64,000 nt of DNA from Anaerolineae bacterium CG2_30_57_67 (GCA_001872455.1 MNXJ01000025.1:1-64000); one strand, 5' to 3'. Positions 25,887 to 33,839 are shown, numbered from the stretch's first letter. Program-made: numbers and translations. Notes: generated from the sequence alone by a model not told the origin.

Positions 25887-26753
25887 TTATTTCAGGTATT
25901 TCCCCACCAGTAGGTCGAGTTTTTGGCGGGTGGCGGGCGCAATGACCGTCGGGTTGGTGATGATGGCGTTGGCGAGCGCGCTGCCGCAGGTGCAGGAACG
26001 TTCGGGCGTCAGGACGTGCGCCAGGTTGCGCAGGGCGTCTTGTGCGGCGGCGGTGTTGCGGCTGAGCGTTGTGATGACCATTTCCACTGTGACCGGTTGC
26101 GCGCTGCCGTGCCAAACATCATAATCGGTAATGTGCGCCAGGGTGGTGTAGCAGATTTCGGCCTCGCGCGCCAAAAAGGCTTCGGGCGAGGCAGTCATGC
26201 CGATGATGGACATGCCCCAGGCGCGGAAGGCGTGCGATTCGGCTTTGGTGGAGAATCGCGGCCCTTCAACGGTGATGAGCGTGCCGCCGTTGTGGACAAT
26301 GGCGCCGGTTTTCTGAATGGCTTCCAGCATCAGGCGACCCAGGTGCGGACAGAATGGTTCAGCCACCCCGACATGCGCAACCAGTCCCTGCCCGAAGAAA
26401 CTGCGCTCGCGGTCTTTGGTGAAATCGAATAATTGGTCGGGGATAACGATGTGACCGGGGGCGTAATCCTCGCGCAACGAACCGCAGGCGCTGATGCTGA
26501 TAATGCGGTCTGCACCCAGTTGTTTTAGCGCGTAAATGTTGGCGCGGTAGTTGACTTCGGTAGGAGGAATGAAATGTCCCAGCCCGTGCCGCGCCAAAAA
26601 AGCAACGCGTTGACCTTCCAGTGTGCCAAGTACGATGGGCGAGCTGGGCTTGCCAAAAGGTGTTTCGGGAGAAACTTCCTGAGTGTCTGTGAGTCCCTGC
26701 ATGGCATATAGCCCGGAGCCGCCGATGACGGCAAATGCGAGTGAATTAGTCAT
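25887..26753 (-). CDS. mtnP: S-methyl-5'-thioadenosine phosphorylase
   Basis: Cleaves methylthioadenosine to adenine and 5-methylthioribose 1-phosphate in methionine salvage. 288 residues of the PNP/MTAP family: VIGGSGLY at the N-terminus, FLARHGLGHFIPPTEVNYRAN, SACGSLRE, VEGPRFSTKAES, IGMTASPEAFLAREAEICY, and TDYDVW. The Asp residues in TDYD favour a 6-aminopurine substrate (MTAP) over a 6-oxopurine one (PNP). It overlaps fhaB by ATGA and lies inside an otherwise cell-wall/FHA gene set, with no obvious functional link. Confidence 0.92.
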   Translation of the reverse strand: MTNSLAFAVIGGSGLYAMQGLTDTQEVSPETPFGKPSSPIVLGTLEGQRVAFLARHGLGHFIPPTEVNYRANIYALKQLGADRIISISACGSLREDYAPGHIVIPDQLFDFTKDRERSFFGQGLVAHVGVAEPFCPHLGRLMLEAIQKTGAIVHNGGTLITVEGPRFSTKAESHAFRAWGMSIIGMTASPEAFLAREAEICYTTLAHITDYDVWHGSAQPVTVEMVITTLSRNTAAAQDALRNLAHVLTPERSCTCGSALANAIITNPTVIAPATRQKLDLLVGKYLK

Positions 26754-27196
26754 AGGGTTTTATCCGCGATTTCTTCTAAATCAATATGGTAAAGTGTGTA
26801 TCCGCACTTGATTGTATCCCCGTTTACGAGTATGGTAGCGGTCCTGAGTGGCGCGTCGTTGAGGAGTGTTCCGTTGGTGGAGCCTAAATCTTCTGCCCAC
26901 CATTGGGCATGTCGGTACATGATGCGTGTGTGCCGCGCCGAAACAGCCGTATCCTCTGGACGCAGGTCGCAGTCGGCTTCCCGCCCAATCAAAATATCCG
27001 CTTTTTGCAGGCTGAGTGTTTGGGGTTGTCCATCTGGCGGGGTGACGGTGATGTTGAGCATGGGCACCTTTTGCGCTGCCAACAGGTCAGCCTGACTGCG
27101 CAACGCCCGCCAGCTTAAATATAAAGCCCATCCCAGAAAAGCGTAAAGTGCCAGCGCAATCAAGATGCGTGCGCCAAGCAGAATGGGAGCGCTCAT
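26750..27196 (-). CDS. Membrane FHA-domain protein (FhaB-like)
   Basis: 148 residues: one N-terminal transmembrane helix (about 8-30) and a cytosolic FHA domain (about 60-140) with the phosphothreonine-binding signature ILIGREADCD, ARHTRI and DLGSTNGTLLN. FHA domains bind phosphothreonine, so it likely reads Ser/Thr kinase signals near the cell-wall polymerase. It matches the layout of FhaB/FipA of actinobacteria. Overlaps the neighbouring genes at both ends by 4 nt. Confidence 0.87.
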   Translation of the reverse strand: MSAPILLGARILIALALYAFLGWALYLSWRALRSQADLLAAQKVPMLNITVTPPDGQPQTLSLQKADILIGREADCDLRPEDTAVSARHTRIMYRHAQWWAEDLGSTNGTLLNDAPLRTATILVNGDTIKCGYTLYHIDLEEIADKTL

Positions 27197-28014
27197 AGCG
27201 TTGGCTTGGTATTGTCGTTGGGCGGTGTCAGTACCGCGGTGCTTCGTTCGCTGGAAGATGCTGAAAACGGCGCAGTAGAGCCGGTGTGACCGATACTAGG
27301 GGGTGGGTTATCTTGCCCAAAAATAATTGGCAACCCGGCCAGTGAGATAACATCACCCGGATACAATACGCTCTGTGTGGAGCGCTGTCCATTAACGTAG
27401 GTTCCGCCAGTTGAATTTAAATCGAAGATGATAAATCGCCCACGCGAGTAACGAATTTGAGCGTGGTAGCGCGAAACGCGCGGGTCGTCTACCACCACAT
27501 GGTTATCCAACCGGCGGCCAACGTTGGTCACCACTTGTTGCAGGGTGTGGACTTTGGTGCCGCCGATGATGAGAAATGCCGCGTGTGAAAGGGATAAATC
27601 TTCCTGCTGGGGTTCGTCCCCGTCTACGTTTTGAGTTTCTGCTATCGCTTCAGCGTTGTTCACGCGCACTTCCAAATCTTCCACCGAGATGTTGGGGTCG
27701 GCAGAGAGGCTCAGGCTGGGAGCAACTTCAAAGCGCAGCCCCGCCTCGTTGGTTGCCAGCCGAAAAATCTTGGTCAAGCCTTCCATCAGCCGCGCATCTT
27801 TCTGCCACTGGCTGAGCGTGGACGGATGCACAACAATCTCAAATTGATTTGCCAGGGGCGCTTCCAGCCCTTGCGTTGCCAGGTTTGCTTTCAGCGCTTC
27901 AGTCAGACGGTGCGCCAAACGCACATGCCAGAAAGGTCCCGGCAGATATTTCACCAGATGTACCTCAATCAGGCTTTCAAGTCGTTTTTCGATGTCGTTC
28001 AAACTAACACTCAT
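27193..28014 (-). CDS. DUF3662 and FHA-domain protein (FhaA-like)
   Basis: Cytosolic protein of 273 residues. N-terminal DUF3662 domain (about 5-120) starts LNDIEKRLESLIE as in mycobacterial FhaA; a linker with acidic residues follows; the FHA domain (about 150-235) shows TNVGRRLDNHVVVDD, SRYHAQIRY and DLNSTGGTYVNG; a Ser/Thr/Pro-rich tail ends the protein. The usual SxxH and N residues of the phosphopeptide site are present. First gene of the fhaA-fhaB-mtnP-rodA/PBP operon; GGGGAG before the ATG. In Mycobacterium FhaA binds the phosphorylated MviN pseudokinase; whether that holds here is unknown. Confidence 0.87.
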   Translation of the reverse strand: MSVSLNDIEKRLESLIEVHLVKYLPGPFWHVRLAHRLTEALKANLATQGLEAPLANQFEIVVHPSTLSQWQKDARLMEGLTKIFRLATNEAGLRFEVAPSLSLSADPNISVEDLEVRVNNAEAIAETQNVDGDEPQQEDLSLSHAAFLIIGGTKVHTLQQVVTNVGRRLDNHVVVDDPRVSRYHAQIRYSRGRFIIFDLNSTGGTYVNGQRSTQSVLYPGDVISLAGLPIIFGQDNPPPSIGHTGSTAPFSASSSERSTAVLTPPNDNTKPTL

Positions 28015-28140
28015 GATTGCTCCCCAATTGGAAGGATTTTGTAAAGTGTAAAATAAATTCCCCTTATTTTACAACTCCAATTGCCCTTTGGCAACGTCAA
28101 TGCTATGATTGCTGGAATATTCGCTTCGTTGGAGAAAAAA

Positions 28141-29121
28141 ATGGCTTTTCCGTTGGTGCTACTTTCTCATCCCCTGCCGCCTGAATGGATTGCCCGCCTG
28201 CAAGGTCACGCGCGGCTGGTGGTTGGTCCGGCGCAACCGGGTGGTTTTGCCCCGCATTTATTAGAACATATCGGCCAGGCCGAGGGCATTTTCTGCCTGC
28301 TAACTGACCCGGTCACAGAAGAATTGGTTGCTTGCGCCCCACGTCTGCGCGTCGTCAGCAACATGGCGGTTGGTTTTGATAACGTAGATGTTGCGGCCTG
28401 CACGCGATACGGCATTCCGGTTGGCAATACCCCCGGTGTGTTGACGGAAGCGGTAGCCGATTTAACCATGCTGCTGCTGCTCGCCACCGCTCGCGGGCTT
28501 CCCAAAGCCGCCATGGACGCCCGCGATGGCCTCTGGACAACCTGGTCGCCAACCGGCTGGCTGGGCATGGATACTGCTGGCGCTACTTTGGGCATTGTCG
28601 GCCTGGGGAAAATTGGCCGCGCCGTTGCGCAGCGCGCCCAGGCCTTCGGAATGCAGGTCATTTACAGTGAAAAAGAAAATTCGCTCTCCCCGCAGATATT
28701 TTCCGGCGCGAGGCGCGTTTCTTTCGACGAGTTGCTTGCTACTGCCGATTTTGTTTCTCTGCATTGCCCGCTGACAGCATCAACGCGCGGGTTGATGAAT
28801 GAGTTCACCCTGAAAAAGATGAAAAAAAGCGCAGTGCTTCTCAACACTGCGCGTGGCCCAATCGTTGAAACCGCCGCACTCTTGCGCGCTCTGCGTGAAG
28901 GTTGGATTTTTGCCGCTGGCTTGGATGTAACCGACCCGGAACCGCTTCCCCCTGCACACCCGCTCTATGATTTGCCTACCTGCATCATTCTGCCGCACAT
29001 CGGCTCGGCGACATTTGGTGCGAGACGGCGCATGGCCGAACTGGCCTGTGAAAATCTATTGGCTGGTTTGGCGGGCCGTCCGCTGCTAAATTGCGTTAAC
29101 CCGCAAGTCTATAACCGTTAA
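28141..29121 (+). CDS. D-isomer-specific 2-hydroxyacid dehydrogenase
   Basis: NAD(P)-dependent reductase/dehydrogenase, glyoxylate or hydroxypyruvate reductase-like, 326 residues. Dinucleotide fold GLGKIGRAVAQRAQAFGM, then LLNTARGPIVE (catalytic Arg region), LDVTDPEPLP and PHIGSAT (catalytic His). The start at 28141 is preferred over 28081 (TTG) and 28105 because GGAG lies 7 nt upstream and the product matches the family N-terminus. Exact substrate not determinable. Its stop lies 1 nt from the end of the convergent zinc-ribbon gene. Confidence 0.88.
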   Translation: MAFPLVLLSHPLPPEWIARLQGHARLVVGPAQPGGFAPHLLEHIGQAEGIFCLLTDPVTEELVACAPRLRVVSNMAVGFDNVDVAACTRYGIPVGNTPGVLTEAVADLTMLLLLATARGLPKAAMDARDGLWTTWSPTGWLGMDTAGATLGIVGLGKIGRAVAQRAQAFGMQVIYSEKENSLSPQIFSGARRVSFDELLATADFVSLHCPLTASTRGLMNEFTLKKMKKSAVLLNTARGPIVETAALLRALREGWIFAAGLDVTDPEPLPPAHPLYDLPTCIILPHIGSATFGARRRMAELACENLLAGLAGRPLLNCVNPQVYNR

Positions 29122-29122
29122 T

Positions 29123-29707
29123 TCAGATTACCCGCCCACACTGTGGGCAGACAGGTTCTTCCGCGTTGAGCAGAAAACCGCAATGACGGCAGGTGCGTGG
29201 TTGTGAACTTCCCAGCGGTGCGCCGCACGCCAGGCAAGAACTTGCACCTACCGGGTTGGCGGCGCCGCAATAGCCGCATTCCAAGCGGCGCAAACGTTCG
29301 CTTAACTGCTGGCTGGCGCCGTTTACCTGAGCGACTTTCTCAATGATTTTCCAGACATTTTCCACTATTTGCAGGTTCTCAATATCCTGAGCAATATCAT
29401 CCAGACGGTTGAGCAAGTTCCAGGGGTTGAGCGCCGTCGCCAGCGCCGACTGTCCCAAGCTGGCCGCCACGCCCATCCAGGTTTGTTGTCCAACCTGAAC
29501 CATCACGCCATCTTCCACTGCTTGTAGAAGTACGGTCAGCGCGGTTTGCCCGCCGCTGGCCGCGCCGGGTTGCGATGCGATTTGTACCTTCAGGTTATCC
29601 TTGTCGCCCAAAACCTGAGTGCGCAAGTTGCCGCGGTTAAACTGGGCAGCCAGCCCTTCGGCAAAGTCGCGCGGGGTAACGGATCCGTAAAAAATTCGCT
29701 TGTCCAT
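29123..29707 (-). CDS. Zinc-ribbon protein of unknown function
   Basis: 194 residues. The N-terminal 140 residues form an unrecognised domain (MDKRIFYGSVTPRDFA...), followed by two C-terminal zinc ribbons: CGYCGAANPVGASSCLACG and CRHCGFLLNAEEPVCPQCG (double zinc ribbon). The start at 29707 is chosen because TATAAT (29715-29720, minus) ends 7 nt upstream; the longer frame from 29863 would run through the promoter and across the divergent gene. Role unknown; such proteins often act as scaffolds. Leaderless mRNA predicted. Confidence 0.72.
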   Translation of the reverse strand: MDKRIFYGSVTPRDFAEGLAAQFNRGNLRTQVLGDKDNLKVQIASQPGAASGGQTALTVLLQAVEDGVMVQVGQQTWMGVAASLGQSALATALNPWNLLNRLDDIAQDIENLQIVENVWKIIEKVAQVNGASQQLSERLRRLECGYCGAANPVGASSCLACGAPLGSSQPRTCRHCGFLLNAEEPVCPQCGRVI

Positions 29708-29714
29708 GATCTCG

Positions 29715-29722
29715 ATTATAAT
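29715..29722. promoter_or_regulatory. Overlapping divergent -10 boxes
   Basis: ATTATAAT is its own near-complement: it gives TATAAT on the minus strand (29715-29720) for the zinc-ribbon gene and TATAAT on the plus strand (29717-29722) for the SH3b gene. The minus transcript would be leaderless; the plus transcript has about 30 nt of leader. Confidence 0.55.
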
Positions 29723-29756
29723 CACCTTCGCTATTTTTTTCCAAGACAGGTGACCG

Positions 29757-30377
29757 ATGAGACGGCTTTTCCAGACAACATTTTGGCTGGTTCTGACTTT
29801 GGGGGTGTTGGTGTTATTCCTTAACGCGCAACCCCCGGTAAAGGTTTCAGCCCAACAACCCACAGGCTCTATTCCAACGGTGACTGGTACGCCATCGGGC
29901 GCGTATATTACCGTGACCTACCCCGAGCAAATCAACGTGCGCGCTGGACCGAATTCCTATCGCTACCCGGCCATTGGGGTTTTGCTTCCTGGTGAAACGG
30001 CTCCGGCGCTGGGGCGCTCGCCTGGCGGTGATTGGATTCAGATTATTTACCCCGGCGTGCCGGGAAATGTGGGTTGGATTTACGCTCCGCTGGTTTCAAT
30101 GGGACCTCCCGGCGCATTTTTAGACATTGTTGAACCGCCGCCGACGCCGACACCCCTCACTACGCCGACAATTGATCCCACGCTGGCGGCGGAATTCATT
30201 CCTCAATTTACTTCCACCCGTCTGCCAACCTTTACCGCGCCTGCTCCGCTGGTTTTACCCACCTACGAGGCGGCATCCACCTCCCGGTCAATTGGCATTC
30301 CGATGGGGCTGGTGATTACCGTCTTGTCTTTGATTGGCGCGTTTGGTGCGCTCATTTCCTTCTTACGTGGACGTTAG
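29757..30377 (+). CDS. Extracytoplasmic SH3b-domain protein with C-terminal membrane anchor
   Basis: 206 residues: N-terminal signal/anchor helix (about 5-24), a bacterial SH3 domain (about 48-110) with INVRAGPNSYRYPAIGVLLPGE and GGDWIQIIYPG...GWIYAPLV, a Pro/Thr-rich stalk (about 120-175), and a C-terminal helix (about 180-202) followed by RGR. SH3b domains bind cell-wall or protein ligands. Function not known. It shares a promoter region with the zinc-ribbon gene and ends at a strong terminator. Confidence 0.75.
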   Translation: MRRLFQTTFWLVLTLGVLVLFLNAQPPVKVSAQQPTGSIPTVTGTPSGAYITVTYPEQINVRAGPNSYRYPAIGVLLPGETAPALGRSPGGDWIQIIYPGVPGNVGWIYAPLVSMGPPGAFLDIVEPPPTPTPLTTPTIDPTLAAEFIPQFTSTRLPTFTAPAPLVLPTYEAASTSRSIGIPMGLVITVLSLIGAFGALISFLRGR

Positions 30378-30386
30378 CAGGCAGAT

Positions 30387-30422
30387 AAAAAAGGACGCCG
30401 GTTTTTCCCGGCGTCCTTTTTT
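30387..30422. terminator. Bidirectional terminator
   Basis: 15-bp stem (AAAAAAGGACGCCGG against CCGGCGTCCTTTTTT), 6-nt loop, between the convergent SH3b and HesB genes; A- and T-tracts on both sides. Confidence 0.9.
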
Positions 30423-30436
30423 GTTATTCAATCAAA

Positions 30437-30856
30437 TTAACTATTGCAGTTGCATGAGCCGCCGCAAGAGCAACCCTCCGCTTCTGCGCTGTCATCTGCA
30501 TGTTCGTGTGCGCCCGAGCCGCAGGAGCAGGAACCGCCCTGTTGAGCGTTGGGGCTATCTACCACAAAACCCGCGCCGCGCGCTGGGTCGTTGACAAAAT
30601 CAATGTGCGCGCCGCGCAGGTAAGGCATAGAATTCTCATCAATCACCAATTTCACGCCATCTCTTTCGACGGCTGTGTCGTTGGCGTATAGATTATTATC
30701 CAATGCCATGCCGAACTGTGTACCCGAGCAACCGCTCCCAGCAACGTATACGCGCAAGGCATAGCCGTCAAGATTGCGTTCGGTCAGGATGTTTTGAACC
30801 GCTTCTACTGCCGCGGAGGTCATCGAAACGGCAAAGGTGTCTATTTCTCGTAACAT
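30437..30856 (-). CDS. HesB/IscA/ErpA-type iron-sulfur assembly protein with Cys-rich tail
   Basis: A-type carrier that delivers Fe-S clusters to apoproteins. 139 residues; the core shows AVSMTSAAVEAVQNIL, LRVYVAGSGCSGTQFGM with the first ligand Cys, and the CSCGSG pair in the usual C-terminal CxC position. Unlike standard members (about 105-120 residues) it continues with a His/Asp/Glu stretch and a second Cys cluster (GCSCGGSCNC). AAAGGAG precedes the ATG and a consensus promoter lies upstream. Confidence 0.88.
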   Translation of the reverse strand: MLREIDTFAVSMTSAAVEAVQNILTERNLDGYALRVYVAGSGCSGTQFGMALDNNLYANDTAVERDGVKLVIDENSMPYLRGAHIDFVNDPARGAGFVVDSPNAQQGGSCSCGSGAHEHADDSAEAEGCSCGGSCNCNS

Positions 30857-30886
30857 GTGAGTCTCCTTTGAAATAAAATTTGACCG

Positions 30887-30915
30887 ATACTATCAGGATT
30901 GATTTGCTTTGTCAA
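30887..30915 (-). promoter_or_regulatory. Consensus promoter of the HesB-type gene
   Basis: On the minus strand TTGACA (30910-30915), 17-nt spacer, TAGTAT (30887-30892). The leader would be about 25 nt. Confidence 0.75.
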
Positions 30916-30931
30916 TTGAAAAGTTATTTTA

Positions 30932-32401
30932 TTATTTTTCTTTTTCGTACAATGCCATGTCGCCGATGTCCAACAGTTTGATAACTGGCTTTTCTGTAAA
31001 ATCGAGAATGGAATAGCGACTTTTTTTGACAATATAAAAATCGCGCTCACCAGATTTTACTGGCTGGGGCAATTCATAGTACCAAAAATAAAAATAGACT
31101 GACCAATCCGCCGTAGATTTGATGTGAACGGCATCGTGTTCTGTCAAAATGGGCTTCAGATATTGGGCAACGATTGGGGCTTCGGGAAAAGCGCTGGTAT
31201 CAGGGTAATGGATGATGCTTTCAGTAGCGATAAGATGGACGGCGTAAACCATAGCGCATCCAACAAAAACACTTTGCGTCAAAAATGTTGCGCATGGCCG
31301 AATCTTTTCAACCAGCCAGCCCCAGCCAAAATCGGCTGTTAACAACATAAAGGGCAGCAGATAAATAAGCGTGCGGCTGTAAGGTGTGGCGCGTTGTAGC
31401 GTTAGCACCAGCCCAGAACCAATCAATAGAGCCGGCAGAAGCATCAGAGCGCTATAGTTTTTACGTTTTGCCAAAACGATGAACCCGATGCTGATTAATA
31501 CTGCACTGAATGCCAGAAAAACGGTTGGAATATCCCGGTAAAATTCCAGGTTTGATTTTTGAATCTGCGGGATGAATTGCCCTAAAAAAAGGCCCCAGCT
31601 ATCAGGCTTTACAAATTTATTAGCAAGTACGGTTTCGATGCCGTTGGAAACCAGGGCGACCGGGCTGTAAAAAAAAAGTGTCAGCCAAAAAGTTGTCAGG
31701 CCGATAGGAATGGCAAAGCGGGTTACGACGGCGCTTATTTTCCAGTTTTTGAGCAACAACAGTCCCGCTATCCAGAGGAAGGTGCCAGCAATGGGGATTG
31801 CCATGGTTGGCATAGTGAACATTCCCAACGCGGCAACTAATCTAATCAGAAAAAGAATGGGCGTGCCAGGCCGCTGAAGAAACCGTAGCGCTAAAATGGC
31901 AAGCAGCAGGCTGAAGAAAGCTATCAGACTGTATCCACGCGCGTTGGTAGAATAGAGCACGAAGTAGGGGAAGACTGCACTGGTAATGGCCGCAAAGAAA
32001 CCCGCTTGCGCCGAGGTTGAAAGCATACGCGCCAGAATAAAAACGAGCGCAATCGCCCCCAGGCCAGCCCAAAATGCCGGTAGACGAATGCTGGCGGGAG
32101 ATGCGCCCAGCACCAGCGTGGAAATTTTGACCAGCAGGGTGTGAAAAACGTGATTGTTTGGGAGCGTATAATCGAATAGGTCTACAAAATTGCGGTTAAC
32201 AAAATTTAAAAATGTGTAGGCTTCGTCGCCTCGCATGGGTTGTGAGAGTAGCGCTGAGCGTAACCCAATGCCGATTGCCAGTGCGGATAACAACCATCCG
32301 AAACTGTGCGCCTGCTGTCGCAGAATTGTTTTGGCGCTGGAAAATTCATCCGCACAAAATTCAAATAGTGCGTGGATGAATTTTTGGGTGTATTCGGCCA
32401 A
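30932..32401 (-). CDS. GT39/ArnT-like membrane glycosyltransferase, main frame (N-terminus in another frame)
   Basis: Polytopic membrane protein with about ten helices and the acidic motif RGDEAYTF after the first long helix, as in dolichyl-phosphate-sugar type (PMT/ArnT) glycosyltransferases that move sugars from a lipid carrier to an extracytoplasmic target. The open frame reaches upstream of 32401 as hydrophobic coding-like sequence (FFYAITSLILALISAHLHRQ) to a run of eight T (A8 on plus, 32464-32471), where it joins the frame of the 94-residue ORF that has the ATG at 32645. A one-base loss in the run would give a single protein of about 570 residues. As sequenced, translation of this frame would need a weak TTG at 32401. 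Confidence 0.75.
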   Translation of the reverse strand: MAEYTQKFIHALFEFCADEFSSAKTILRQQAHSFGWLLSALAIGIGLRSALLSQPMRGDEAYTFLNFVNRNFVDLFDYTLPNNHVFHTLLVKISTLVLGASPASIRLPAFWAGLGAIALVFILARMLSTSAQAGFFAAITSAVFPYFVLYSTNARGYSLIAFFSLLLAILALRFLQRPGTPILFLIRLVAALGMFTMPTMAIPIAGTFLWIAGLLLLKNWKISAVVTRFAIPIGLTTFWLTLFFYSPVALVSNGIETVLANKFVKPDSWGLFLGQFIPQIQKSNLEFYRDIPTVFLAFSAVLISIGFIVLAKRKNYSALMLLPALLIGSGLVLTLQRATPYSRTLIYLLPFMLLTADFGWGWLVEKIRPCATFLTQSVFVGCAMVYAVHLIATESIIHYPDTSAFPEAPIVAQYLKPILTEHDAVHIKSTADWSVYFYFWYYELPQPVKSGERDFYIVKKSRYSILDFTEKPVIKLLDIGDMALYEKEK

Positions 32402-32645
32402 TGTCTTGTTTTGACGATGCAGGTGAGCGCTGATGAGCGCTAGAATGAGGCTGGTGATGGCGTAAAAAAAATAATATTTGGGTTACACCCCAACTTCGCT
32501 TGGCCCAGGCCGAAGATGGGGCGATCAGGTAGTTCTGCGCCGGAATGAATACCAGCAATATGAAACCAAGCGCCAACCAGAAAAAAAACTCCAGGCGTGA
32601 TGTATCGAATTTGCTTTGCAAAGAGGTAGATTGCTTCATCGCCAT
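32361..32645 (-). pseudogene. Detached N-terminal fragment of the GT39-like gene
   Basis: Starts MAMKQSTSLQSKFDTSRLEF and contains one transmembrane helix (about 20-40), ending in-frame coding-like sequence at GVTQILFF. Beyond the T8 run the frame turns into His/Ser-rich sequence that is not protein-like, while the neighbouring frame becomes hydrophobic. So residues 1 to about 60 belong to the glycosyltransferase at 30932-32401. It may be a true mutation, a phase-variable tract or a homopolymer error. Confidence 0.65.
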
Positions 32646-32651
32646 TTATGA

Positions 32652-32683
32652 AAAACTCCCTGCCAGATTGCGCAGGAAGTTTT
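32652..32683 (-). terminator. Terminator after the S1-domain gene
   Basis: Arms AAAACTcCCTGC and GCAGGaAGTTTT (32652-32663, 32672-32683; one mismatch), 8-nt loop, T run on the minus strand, immediately after the S1-domain gene and just before the glycosyltransferase ATG. Confidence 0.7.
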
Positions 32684-32700
32684 GTTTGTAAGAGCCAAAA

Positions 32701-33501
32701 TCAGGCAGTCGGCAGACGATTTTTGAGCGTGCGGTCGAAGATGTCTTCGCTTTCGGGGGTTTCGGTTTTGGTTTTTTTGGAATGCGCCGCTTTGGCAGAC
32801 TTGGAATGTTCCAACGCGGCTTGCCAGGCCATTTCAAAGGTGGTCGGCGTAGGTTCGCCGGGTTCTTCCTGGCTGAAGTCGAATCTTTCGGTGCGAGGCT
32901 GTTTGCTACCTTTTTTGCTGGTGCGCTTGCGATCAGGACGTTCGCTGCGTTCAGCGCGCGGAGTCTCGTCACGGACGACTTCTTCGGGCTTCGGTAGTAG
33001 CGCTTTCATGCTCAGGCGAATCTGGCGTTTTTTGCGGTCTACGTCCAAAATCATGACGTTCACTTCGTCGCCTTCTTTGACGACTTCTTGCGGGGTTTTG
33101 ACATAGCCGTGAGTCATTTCGCTGATGTGAACCAGCCCCGGGCGTTCCGCGCCGATTTCGACGAACGCGCCGTAGGTTTCAAGACGCATGACTTTACCCT
33201 TGACAACCATTTCTGGTTTTAATTCGCGCCATTCGATGCCGAGTGGCTCAATCATGGTCAGTTCGATGCGGTCGGGCTTGGCTTTTCGCACCCAAACATC
33301 AACACTTTGACCGACCTGCACCACGTCTTCGACGCGTTTGACAGGTTCAGCCTGAAGTTGGGAAATGTGTACGATGCCTGGAACGGGTTGCCCGATGTCG
33401 AGTATTGCCCCCGCGAGAGTGGTTTTTACTACTTTCCCTGTTAACCGAGTTTTTGGCTTGATCTCGGTTTCAGGGGCTGTGTTTTCTGCCGGATTGCTCA
33501 T
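32701..33501 (-). CDS. Protein with two S1 RNA-binding domains
   Basis: 266 residues. Two S1 domains: first about 17-90 (LTGKVVKTTLAGAILDIG, GIVHISQLQ), second about 98-168 (VVKGKVMRLETYGAFVEIGAERPGLVHISEM, DVDRKKRQIRLSMKAL). A long basic/acidic disordered tail (about 170-266) follows. Related to ribosomal protein S1 and Tex/Ygs-type S1 proteins; probably binds RNA or ribosomes. Too short for bS1 itself. Has TCAGGAG before the ATG and its own promoter and terminator. Confidence 0.85.
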   Translation of the reverse strand: MSNPAENTAPETEIKPKTRLTGKVVKTTLAGAILDIGQPVPGIVHISQLQAEPVKRVEDVVQVGQSVDVWVRKAKPDRIELTMIEPLGIEWRELKPEMVVKGKVMRLETYGAFVEIGAERPGLVHISEMTHGYVKTPQEVVKEGDEVNVMILDVDRKKRQIRLSMKALLPKPEEVVRDETPRAERSERPDRKRTSKKGSKQPRTERFDFSQEEPGEPTPTTFEMAWQAALEHSKSAKAAHSKKTKTETPESEDIFDRTLKNRLPTA

Positions 33502-33539
33502 AGATTTTCTCCTGATAGACGTAATAATACCGAAGTTTG

Positions 33540-33567
33540 ATTATACCGTAAAAGATTTTAAAGTCAA
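33540..33567 (-). promoter_or_regulatory. Promoter of the S1-domain gene
   Basis: On the minus strand TTGACT (33562-33567), 16-nt spacer, TATAAT (33540-33545), about 35 nt before the ATG. Confidence 0.75.
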
Positions 33568-33609
33568 TTATTTTTCTCTGGTGATTACCCACATCTTTGC
33601 TCCACCCGG

Positions 33610-33659
33610 CAAAGCGACATAAGTGTCGCGCTACATTGTGCGACACTTATGTCGCTTTG
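33610..33659. repeat. Dispersed palindrome, copy 4 (long form)
   Basis: Perfect 20-bp arms (CAAAGCGACATAAGTGTCGC at 33610-33629 and its complement at 33640-33659) with a 10-bp centre GCTACATTGT. Each arm itself contains the smaller palindrome GCGACAtaagTGTCGC, so the element is a pair of REP-like units facing each other. Confidence 0.8.
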
Positions 33660-33778
33660 TCCACAGAACGAAAGGTGGGTAGCGTTAAATTTGCTTTGTG
33701 TTGCGGGCAGAAGCAAACGCTTTTGGTGGGTGGGCATATTTTTCTTGCTGGGTAAATTTCCGATTCGGATGACTGGCT

Positions 33779-33807
33779 TTGACAGAACGGAAAAACAGTC
33801 GTATTAT
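33779..33807 (+). promoter_or_regulatory. Promoter of the Lrp/AsnC-type regulator
   Basis: TTGACA (33779-33784), 17-nt spacer, TATTAT (33802-33807), followed by a GGAAGAG ribosome-binding site and ATG 33840. Confidence 0.8.
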
Positions 33808-33839
33808 TTTGTAGGAAACGGAAATCGGAAGAGATAATT

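Larger units (their letters stand above)
33502..33839. other. Divergent intergenic region with long palindrome
   Basis: Holds the minus promoter of the S1-domain gene (33540-33567), a long inverted repeat (33610-33659) and the plus promoter of the Lrp-type gene (33779-33807). Nothing coding is seen between 33660 and 33778. Confidence 0.7.
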
